This document shows, one piece after another, positions 54,031 to 61,336 of a stretch of 64,000 nt of DNA (position 1 is the first letter of the stretch; each line of letters starts with the position of its first letter). The position numbers were made by a program, and so were the translations under genes. Source of the stretch: G963676655 sp963676655. GTDB lineage: Bacteria > Verrucomicrobiota > Lentisphaeria > Victivallales > Victivallaceae. The stretch covers positions 930,001 to 994,000 of the forward strand of contig CAXXKX010000004.1 of NCBI GenBank assembly GCA_963676655.2. The letters run 5' to 3'. The notes below the pieces were generated by a model. That model worked only from the letters and a program-made list of their open reading frames with translations. It had not been told where the DNA came from and made no database searches.

Positions 54031-54657
54031 ATGTTATTTGGATTATTTGAAACTCAGAAGGAAAAGACTGCCCGTTTGCGTAAAGAAAAAAGAAAAGCGT
54101 TCCGGCAGGCCGAAGGTTCCCTGGACGACCTGAAACTCAAAGTGAAGAATCTCCAGAAAGACCGCGATAAAGCGTGGCAGGAAGCCCGTCAGTATCTGAA
54201 AGAAGGCCAGAAAGCGGCCGCCCAGCGTTGTCTGCAGAGCGTACGCGCGCATGAAGTAATGATGGATCAGTTGGAGAAGAAACGGTGGTTGTCCGAACAG
54301 TTTATTACTAAACTGGACACGGCGCAGTCCGATGCCGATATGGCTAAAGCGATGAAAGCGGTTAACACGGTTATCGAGATCGATCCTGACGTTACCGCTG
54401 ACATTCTCGACGAGGTTCAGGATAAACTGAACGACATGGAAGACATCAATTCGCTTTGGGACAAAGCGCATGCCAAAGAGATGGAAGGAGTTGAAAACCT
54501 CTATGAAGAGGAAATTCCTTCGGTTGATGCGATGATGGCGGAACTCTCAAGCGAAGTTTCGACCGAAAGCACCGCGGTGGAGAAAATAGAGGAAGCCGAA
54601 CCGGAGACTGTATCGACGGTGACAGAAACGCCGCGAAGACGGCTGGAGGAGGAATAA
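54031..54657 (+). CDS. ESCRT-III (Snf7)-like protein, paralogue
   Basis: 208 residues, clearly homologous to the protein at 53253 along its length: basic N-terminal helix, EARQYLKEGQKAAAQRCLQS (51-70), HEVMMDQLEKKRWLSEQFITKLDTAQSD split over 74-101, IEIDPDVTADILDEVQDKL (115-133), then acidic EEEIPSVDAMMAEL (159-172). The end PRRRLEEE differs. In eukaryotes and archaea, pairs of different ESCRT-III proteins form mixed filaments that bend and cut membranes, and Vps4 takes the filaments apart. Here the Vps4-like gene starts 2 bases after the stop. It has its own promoter-like element, so this protein and the ATPase can be made without the upstream kinase. Confidence 0.68.
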   Translation: MLFGLFETQKEKTARLRKEKRKAFRQAEGSLDDLKLKVKNLQKDRDKAWQEARQYLKEGQKAAAQRCLQSVRAHEVMMDQLEKKRWLSEQFITKLDTAQSDADMAKAMKAVNTVIEIDPDVTADILDEVQDKLNDMEDINSLWDKAHAKEMEGVENLYEEEIPSVDAMMAELSSEVSTESTAVEKIEEAEPETVSTVTETPRRRLEEE

Positions 54658-54659
54658 CT

Positions 54660-55847
54660 ATGAGTTTCAATGCCGATAAAAAACGCGAGCATGAACAATT
54701 GGCGGAAAAGGCATTGGCGAACAAAGATTACGCCAAGGCCTTTTTCCATACCGCCAAAGCTGCGGATTTCGCGTTCAATCTGGCCGAACAGAGTGAAGGA
54801 AAACTGGCCCGGGCGCATTTGGACGACGCCAATGAATTGCTTGAAATAGCGGCAACTCTCAAAGCCAAAGCGGAACAGTACAAGCAGAAGGCCAAAAACG
54901 AAGTGTTGGCGTCCGGCGGTGTTCCGGCTGAAGATTCGGACGATGATTTTGAACGGTCCGCGCCGGTCGTTGAAAAGGTTTCGTTTGACGATATCAAGGG
55001 GCTTAAAGAGGCCAAGCAGATAGTGCAGGACGCTTTGATTAACCCCACATTGTATCCGGATATTTACAACGCGTTCAAGGTGAAATCCGGGACCGGTTTG
55101 TTGTTGTACGGTCCACCTGGAACCGGTAAGACCATGTTTGCCAAAGCGGTCGCGACCGAATTGGACGCTGAATTTATGCTGGTAAAGCTCAATGAGTTGA
55201 AGAGCAAATATGTCGGCGACAGTGAAAAGAATGTGGCAGAAATGTTTAAAGCGGCCCGTGAACACGAACGTTGCGTGCTGTTTCTTGACGAATGCGAATC
55301 AATCCTCAGGAAACGCGGCAGCCAGAAGATCGCCACAGTCGAACAGTTTCTGCAGGAGGCAGACGGCATGACCGAAAGCAGCAATCAACTATTTATCCTG
55401 CTGGCGACCAATCGTCCGTGGCTGATTGACAGCGCGGTGATGCGTTCGGGTCGAATCGGAGCGCAGGTTTATATTGGTCTGCCTGACGCGGAAACCCGCC
55501 GGGCCATCATTGAACGCGGGTTCAGCGGAGTCGAGCTGGCGGATGATGTCGATTTGGATAAGTTGGTCTCATTGACCGAAGGTTACAGCGGCGCTGAGAT
55601 ATACCATCATAAAGGTGGCGGTGTCTGTAACAACGCTTCGCAACTGGCGGCCAGACGGCATGTCAAACTGAGAGCTTCAGGGCTGACCGAAGACAGTTCT
55701 TTGGAAATTACCTGGGACGATTGCCTGCAGGCGCTTGATTCAGTCAAGCCGGTATCGAAGATGGACCCGGAAATAATGGAACGCAATCTCAAGTGGGGTC
55801 AGTCCCAGGGTGGAGATAATAATACTGATCAGGAGGATGACGATTGA
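54660..55847 (+). CDS. AAA ATPase, Vps4-like, with N-terminal MIT-like helical domain
   Basis: 395 residues. Residues 1-80 form a three-helix bundle of the MIT style (HEQLAEKALANKDYAKAFFH, then HLDDANELLEIAATLKAKAE), the domain by which Vps4 binds ESCRT-III tails. The AAA core (about 100-330) has FDDIKGL, Walker A GPPGTGKT (151-158), pore loop KYVGDSEK (183-190), Walker B LFLDE (Asp210, Glu211) and a second region of homology LATNRPWLIDSAV-MRSGRI. ATN-x-PW-x-h-D-x-A is the mark of the Vps4/katanin/spastin group. A GYSGAEI helix and an acidic tail follow. It should be an active, ring-forming disassembly enzyme for the two ESCRT-III-like proteins encoded just upstream. General bacterial AAA proteins without MIT are the alternative. 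Confidence 0.82.
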   Translation: MSFNADKKREHEQLAEKALANKDYAKAFFHTAKAADFAFNLAEQSEGKLARAHLDDANELLEIAATLKAKAEQYKQKAKNEVLASGGVPAEDSDDDFERSAPVVEKVSFDDIKGLKEAKQIVQDALINPTLYPDIYNAFKVKSGTGLLLYGPPGTGKTMFAKAVATELDAEFMLVKLNELKSKYVGDSEKNVAEMFKAAREHERCVLFLDECESILRKRGSQKIATVEQFLQEADGMTESSNQLFILLATNRPWLIDSAVMRSGRIGAQVYIGLPDAETRRAIIERGFSGVELADDVDLDKLVSLTEGYSGAEIYHHKGGGVCNNASQLAARRHVKLRASGLTEDSSLEITWDDCLQALDSVKPVSKMDPEIMERNLKWGQSQGGDNNTDQEDDD

Positions 55848-55871
55848 CCACGTCGCAATATTGAGTTAATT

Positions 55872-58800
55872 ATGAGTAGTCCAGACTATCCCAAAAATGA
55901 TTTCAGTAAAGAAACGATAAGTGAGCTGATTACCGCTTCTTGTAATGTTTCTTTGGGAGATATGCCGACGGTTGACAGCAGTGGGTCACTTGACCTTGGT
56001 CACGTCGACCGTTATCGGATTATCCGGGAACTTGGAGCGGGGGGCTTCGGCACGGTATTTCTGGCTAAAGATACGGTAGCCGGAAATCTGGTTGCCTTGA
56101 AAGCGCTGCCGCCGGAGATTTCCGCCATTCCTGAAGAACTGGAAAATGTCAGGAACAATTTTGCCCTGGTATCGAAATTGCATCACCCCAAAGTTGCCGT
56201 CTTGCTTTATCTGCATCAAGTCTTAGAGGCCGATGTCGCGGCGCAACGGTTGTTGAAGATATCATCCCGCAGCTATCTGGTGGTAATGGAGTATGTTCAC
56301 GGGGTTACTCTGTCTGTTTGGAAAAAACAGTTTCCCGATCACCGGATTCCACTTGACCAGGCGCTGGATATATGTTCACAGGTGGCAGATGCGTTGGACT
56401 ATGCCCACAGTCGAGATATAATTCATCGCGATATCAAGCCGTCGAACGTAATGATCAATGAGCATAATCAGGTTAAACTGATGGATTTTGGCCTGGCGGC
56501 GGAAGTACGGTCAAGTTATTCGCGGGTCTCTAAAGTCAATTACGATACCTCCGGAACCCGCCCGTATATGGCTCCTGAACAATGGGCAGGGAAAAAACAA
56601 ATTGCCGCGACTGATCAGTATTCTTTGGCGGTGATGTTTTATGAGATGGTCAGCGGGACTGTTCCTTTCCATTCAATCTTTGAAACCGGCGACGCATTGT
56701 TGATGATGAATGTGGTCGAAAACAGGGAGGTTGACTGGTTGCCTGAATTATCCAGAAGACAGAACAAAGCGTTGATGCGCGGTCTGGAAAAGGATCCGAG
56801 GGAACGTTATGCTTCATGTCGTGAAATGATAATGGCAATCTCTGGCGGAGCGTCCGGTCGTGCAAAACGCCAGGGGCAGAGTTCTAATATCTTCGCAAAA
56901 GTTGCAGCAATCTTAGTATTACTGATGATATTGATGGTTCTCTCCGGTGGCGCGTGGTATTATCTCGGAATATATAAGAGCACGGTAAAGTCTCCTGATG
57001 AAAAAGGAAAAAGTAAAAAAACGCCGAAGGTCGAGGTTATTGGAGCCAGACAGGCCGCTTTGATAAAAGCCCGGGCTGATGCTGCAATAAATAAACTTGA
57101 CGGTTTGAAACTTTCTTTTGATAAAAAGCAGAGGAAGCTCTATGAGGAGATAAAGCTGAATGTGGAATCCGCCAAGTCGCTGTATTCGGATTTGAAAGAA
57201 TACAAAGAGGCGCATGCCATCTTTACCAGTGTTATCTCCTCATGTGATAAATTGGTTGCCAGTGAGGAGAAAAAGCAGGCGGCGTTAAAGGTCTACAAAG
57301 CGTATAAGGCAGATGAAAATGTTGATGACGGAGCAATAAAACCGGATATGAAACAGAGTCAGCTTCTCGCTGATATAAACGCTTTGGATAAAAAGCTGTC
57401 AGACGATGTATCGGCGGGAAATTATGATAGCATTGGCGCCCAGATAAATGCTATACATCAGCTGAGAAATCAGATCAGGCAAAGGCAGGTTTTAAAGGAC
57501 TCTGCCGTCAAGATTGTCACGGAAATCCAAAACAGAGTCAGGTCGGTTGACCGTTTACAGTTTGGAAAACGCAGGCTTGTTGATTTGCTGACAGTACAAA
57601 CTATGTTGAAATCAATGGTAGACGATTTGAATAATGAACTTTATGATAAAATCAGTTTGGAACGAAAACGGAAGATCGATAAACTGATTGCGAACCTTCA
57701 TCATGGGGTAAGTGAGTACAACCAATATGTTGAATCAGGCAAATCCTGCTTGAAACGCAAAGAATATAGTAAGGCTGAAGTCTTTTTCAAGAAAGCGCAA
57801 AACGCGAATGATCTTCCGGGAGTAGTAGAGCTTATAAAACAGGCTGTCGAGTTGAATTCCTTGAAAAATGAATATGAGAATCTTATTGCTTCTGCCGACG
57901 CCGCATTAAAGAAACAAGACTGGAAGACCGCGAAGACTGACTATAAATCCGCCTTGAAGCTTGAGCAATATACGAACTCGAAAAGAGCTCTAGCGGGAAT
58001 CCGTGAAGCGATAGCCGGAGAGGAACGCGATAGACTGGCGGCACTCAAAGCTAAATATTCCGGTTTTATCGCCGACGGGAAGGAGGCGTTGAAAAGACAG
58101 GACTGGTTGATAGCGATTGAATCGTTTAATAAGGCCCTTGCGGTTCAGGGGTACTCAGCGGATAAAGCCGCTTTTGACGGGATCGCCGAGGCAAGGATCG
58201 GGATTGAGCGTGATCGGCTGCAAAAACTGAATTCCCGCTTCGAGGCATTTATGAAAGATGGAAATACAGCCTTGAATAAAAAGGATGGGATGGGCGCGGC
58301 CAAAGCATTCAAACAGGCGCTGGCGGTTGAAGGATATGCAGGTAATGCCGAGGCCCTCAAAAGACTAAAAGTTGCCGAAACCGAAATTGAGAAAATAAAA
58401 TTTCAATCATATATGGCTCAGGGCGATGCCGCGATGCAGAAGAAGAAATTGCATGAGGCTCTGAATTTTTACACGAAGGCTAAAGCGGTGGAAGGATATG
58501 CAGGTAATGCCGAGGTTCTCGAAAGACTAAAAGTTGTTGAAACCGAAATTGATAAAGTACGTCAAACTGATTTGAAGATCAAATTTCAATCGTATATGGC
58601 TCAGGGCGATGCCGCGATGCAGAAGAAGAAATTGCATGAGGCTCTGAATTTTTACACGAAGGCTAAAGCGGTGGAAGGTTTTGGCTCGAATAAAGCCGCT
58701 GAGGAAGGAATCTTGTTGGCCCGGAAGCGGATATTGCTGGAAGACGCATGGAAGAAAGACATTGCTCAATGCGAAAAGCGTTTGGCACGAACCAGGCTGG

Positions 58801-60197
58801 AATACCAGCGAGTTCAGGTTGAACTTGAAAAAGAACAAAAGAAATCTCCCGGATCATCAAAAAGTATTGATTTGCGGAGAAAGGTTGAATCAGCGAAACG
58901 CATGGTCAGTAAAGCCGAAGATGACCTTGAGATGATCAAAACAAAGTTTGAACGCGAGAATCTTTACCGGAGTTATTTGAGTGAAGGAAAATCCTCGATG
59001 ACTAAGCAGAATTGGAAAGCGGCGGTCGGCTTTTTGGAAAAGGCACTGAAGGTTAAAGGCTATGAGAATGATAATGTGGCCCGTTTTAATTTGGAAGCAG
59101 CCAAGGAAAAGCTTGAGTCGCTATTGGCGGCGGAAAAACTAAGAAAGATAAAAGAAGACGCGATGGCTAAATACTGCGTCACGGTGGAAAAAGTTGATAA
59201 ATTGTCGGAAGAATGTAATAGGGTCCAAAGAAAAGAGGCCAACAAGAAGTGTCGTGAGGCGCTTGCTCTTTTGATCCGGTTTAAAGAAGACAAGTCTTTT
59301 GACATTATTGATGATGACTTAAAAAAGAATATTGAAAATCTCAAACAGATATTTGCTGAGCGGGTAGGCCCACCTGAAAAACCATGGAAGCTGCCGGGGT
59401 TTGGGATGGAATTTATTTATGTCGCTCCCGGAAGCTTCCAGATGGGATCGCAAAATGGCGACGGGGACGAAAAGCCGGTGCATAAGGTGAGTCTGAGCAA
59501 AGGTTACTGGATTGGCAAATATGAAGTGACTAATGCGGAATTTCTCGAATTTCTCAGAGAAAACCCCAATGCCAAGGGGATTTACTGGGGACCGCTGACT
59601 TGCTCGATTATCAATAAAAATGGAAAAATAGATTTGAGTGGAAACTTGTTTGGAAAAAGCTTGCGACAGCCAGTGGTCGATGTTAGTTGGAACGCGGCAA
59701 GTGAGTTTTGTCATTGGTTGACGCTGCGCGAAAGGAAAAACGGTAATTTGCCCGGGAATTATGAATTTCGTTTGCCGACGGAGGCTGAATGGGAATACGC
59801 GGCTCGCGGCGGGGCTCGGAGTAAAGGTTATTCCTACAGCGGCAGTAATGAGGTCAAAAGCATTGGCTGGACCTCGGAGGATACCGTTAATTCGACTAAT
59901 GAAGTAGGAAAAAAGAAACCCAATGAACTGGGAATTTACGATATGAGCGGTAATGCTTGGGAATGGTGCCTGGATGCCTGTAGTTACAGAGCGGGACATG
60001 TCGCGACAGGAACCTATAAGGACCAGATGACCGACCCGTTTGAGAATACGGGGCGTTATAGAGTGCTTCGTGGAGGAAGCTGGTATTTTGCTCCCTCGGA
60101 AAGCAGGACGACGAATCGCTTTCGCGGCGGATTTGGTAATATATATAATTCGCTCGGTTTCAGGATAGTAATGGCTCCATGCATAATTGGTAAATGA
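55872..60197 (+). CDS. Large Ser/Thr protein kinase with TPR-like repeats and FGE-like domain
   Basis: 1441 residues. SLGDMPT stands at 27-33. The kinase covers about 47-325 (GAGGFGTVFLA, ALKAL, HRDIKPSN, DFGLAAE, YMAPEQ), of the same kind as the gene at 899. A membrane helix lies at about 337-362. The outer part has long charged helices and TPR-like repeats of about 60 residues with the core YSKAEVFFKKA / MQKKKLHEALNFYTKA, and an FGE-like domain at the end (about 1175-1438, MEFIYVAPGSFQMGS, RLPTEAEWEYAARGG, GIYDMSGNAWEW, RGGSWYFAPSESRTT). Both FGE copper cysteines are missing. It starts 24 bases after the Vps4-like gene and is probably in the same transcript. Confidence 0.92.
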   Translation: MSSPDYPKNDFSKETISELITASCNVSLGDMPTVDSSGSLDLGHVDRYRIIRELGAGGFGTVFLAKDTVAGNLVALKALPPEISAIPEELENVRNNFALVSKLHHPKVAVLLYLHQVLEADVAAQRLLKISSRSYLVVMEYVHGVTLSVWKKQFPDHRIPLDQALDICSQVADALDYAHSRDIIHRDIKPSNVMINEHNQVKLMDFGLAAEVRSSYSRVSKVNYDTSGTRPYMAPEQWAGKKQIAATDQYSLAVMFYEMVSGTVPFHSIFETGDALLMMNVVENREVDWLPELSRRQNKALMRGLEKDPRERYASCREMIMAISGGASGRAKRQGQSSNIFAKVAAILVLLMILMVLSGGAWYYLGIYKSTVKSPDEKGKSKKTPKVEVIGARQAALIKARADAAINKLDGLKLSFDKKQRKLYEEIKLNVESAKSLYSDLKEYKEAHAIFTSVISSCDKLVASEEKKQAALKVYKAYKADENVDDGAIKPDMKQSQLLADINALDKKLSDDVSAGNYDSIGAQINAIHQLRNQIRQRQVLKDSAVKIVTEIQNRVRSVDRLQFGKRRLVDLLTVQTMLKSMVDDLNNELYDKISLERKRKIDKLIANLHHGVSEYNQYVESGKSCLKRKEYSKAEVFFKKAQNANDLPGVVELIKQAVELNSLKNEYENLIASADAALKKQDWKTAKTDYKSALKLEQYTNSKRALAGIREAIAGEERDRLAALKAKYSGFIADGKEALKRQDWLIAIESFNKALAVQGYSADKAAFDGIAEARIGIERDRLQKLNSRFEAFMKDGNTALNKKDGMGAAKAFKQALAVEGYAGNAEALKRLKVAETEIEKIKFQSYMAQGDAAMQKKKLHEALNFYTKAKAVEGYAGNAEVLERLKVVETEIDKVRQTDLKIKFQSYMAQGDAAMQKKKLHEALNFYTKAKAVEGFGSNKAAEEGILLARKRILLEDAWKKDIAQCEKRLARTRLEYQRVQVELEKEQKKSPGSSKSIDLRRKVESAKRMVSKAEDDLEMIKTKFERENLYRSYLSEGKSSMTKQNWKAAVGFLEKALKVKGYENDNVARFNLEAAKEKLESLLAAEKLRKIKEDAMAKYCVTVEKVDKLSEECNRVQRKEANKKCREALALLIRFKEDKSFDIIDDDLKKNIENLKQIFAERVGPPEKPWKLPGFGMEFIYVAPGSFQMGSQNGDGDEKPVHKVSLSKGYWIGKYEVTNAEFLEFLRENPNAKGIYWGPLTCSIINKNGKIDLSGNLFGKSLRQPVVDVSWNAASEFCHWLTLRERKNGNLPGNYEFRLPTEAEWEYAARGGARSKGYSYSGSNEVKSIGWTSEDTVNSTNEVGKKKPNELGIYDMSGNAWEWCLDACSYRAGHVATGTYKDQMTDPFENTGRYRVLRGGSWYFAPSESRTTNRFRGGFGNIYNSLGFRIVMAPCIIGK
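58333..58678 (+). repeat. Tandem duplication inside the TPR-like region of the large kinase
   Basis: Two copies lie side by side, about 58333-58495 and 58496-58678. The 98-base cores 58398-58495 and 58581-58678 differ at one position that I can see (CAT versus CGT). The second copy has extra codons before the core. This is a recent in-frame duplication of one repeat. Confidence 0.85.
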
Positions 60198-60385
60198 ACA
60201 TTTGGTTCAGTTGCGTTTGGCGCAGATTTTAATATATTGAACTTGAATTAGTAAGCTGAAACAGCTATATTCGATGTAATAGACAATGACGAGATTCTAA
60301 TCTCAATACTTCATTGTTCTGTTTGAAATAAAGGAAGGCGTTTAACATTAATACCTTAATAATGCTCTGAAAGGGGAATTTCATC

Positions 60386-61336
60386 ATGTATGACAAAATA
60401 CGCAAAATAACCTTAATTATACCTTGTGCGGCAATCCTTGCAGCTGGTTTGCTATGCGGTTGTCAGACAATTTCGCCGTCGAACGAGGAATATTCATTCC
60501 TGAAAAATCAGGCATATAAGGACGTTTATCCTTATGTATACGGGGAAATACGCGATATGTCGAAAGGTAAGCTTAACTTGCTCTTTACCTCCCCCCAGGG
60601 CAAACAGATCGTTTTTTCAGATGGTAGTGTGGTCGATTTGCTGGCAAAGAAAAAAGTTTTGTTGAAACTTCCGGCAGGAGTTTATCCTTTCAAAATCATC
60701 GACCCTGAAACTGGAGGAATGTTTTCCAGTCCGGATGTACTCCTGACTGGTGCGGTTATTGTTATGAATATCGAAAAACTGAAGGTTTCGCCGACATTCG
60801 GAATTAACCAGGATGTTATCTTCAATCGCGACCAGCTTAAAAACGCCAGTGAAGGCAAGTTGTCTAAAATAACCAAAATATTCAACGAGAAAAAGACGTT
60901 TATCTGCTGGCTCGGAAACCGGAAGCACCAGTATAGCGGAGGAGAGCCTTCGGTTGAGTTTGATTTTTCCGGTAATCCGGGAATTTCCGCATTGACGGTG
61001 GATGAAGTTAAGTCTGATGACGACAAATATTCAGTTTTTGTCGAATCATATTTGATCAAAGATGATTATGGGATAATTGTTGCAAGGGAAATTCCCGTCA
61101 GGTTTACCATAAAAGGGAAGACCTACGCCGGTTTTATCAAGAATATTCAGGACGCTGCATTTACCGCATTTTCCTGTATACCTTGTAAAATCCCCGAAAA
61201 ACAGATAAAAGCGGCTGATAACGGGACGGTTGCTTTGACCGAGATTTTCAGTCAAAGCTTTGATAAAGACAAGGTTAAAGAGGAGAAAATAGCGGAAATT
61301 ATCTTTAGCAGAGTTTGGGATGCAGAGGATGATTAA
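60386..61336 (+). CDS. Lipoprotein of unknown function
   Basis: 316 residues with a signal and lipobox (LLCGC). GAAAGGGGA stands before the ATG. The mature part is beta-rich with no family I recognise. It includes VLLKLPAGVYPFKIIDPETGG, a PEGA-like strand pattern, and a central charged region. The next gene overlaps by 17 bases, and the two are probably made together. 188 bases of AT-rich DNA separate it from the large kinase gene. Confidence 0.7.
   Translation: MYDKIRKITLIIPCAAILAAGLLCGCQTISPSNEEYSFLKNQAYKDVYPYVYGEIRDMSKGKLNLLFTSPQGKQIVFSDGSVVDLLAKKKVLLKLPAGVYPFKIIDPETGGMFSSPDVLLTGAVIVMNIEKLKVSPTFGINQDVIFNRDQLKNASEGKLSKITKIFNEKKTFICWLGNRKHQYSGGEPSVEFDFSGNPGISALTVDEVKSDDDKYSVFVESYLIKDDYGIIVAREIPVRFTIKGKTYAGFIKNIQDAAFTAFSCIPCKIPEKQIKAADNGTVALTEIFSQSFDKDKVKEEKIAEIIFSRVWDAEDD

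Noticed and set aside
899..60197. Prophage or conjugative element as the source of the cluster
   Set aside because: No integrase, capsid, tail, relaxase or secretion ATPase genes are seen; only REP-type transposases are present, which are usually domesticated.
60205..60240. Further copy of the promoter element before the lipoprotein at 60386 (GCGTTTGG ... GAAC)
   Set aside because: The spacing is two bases too long and the first half is degraded; the ten accepted copies all have exact spacing.
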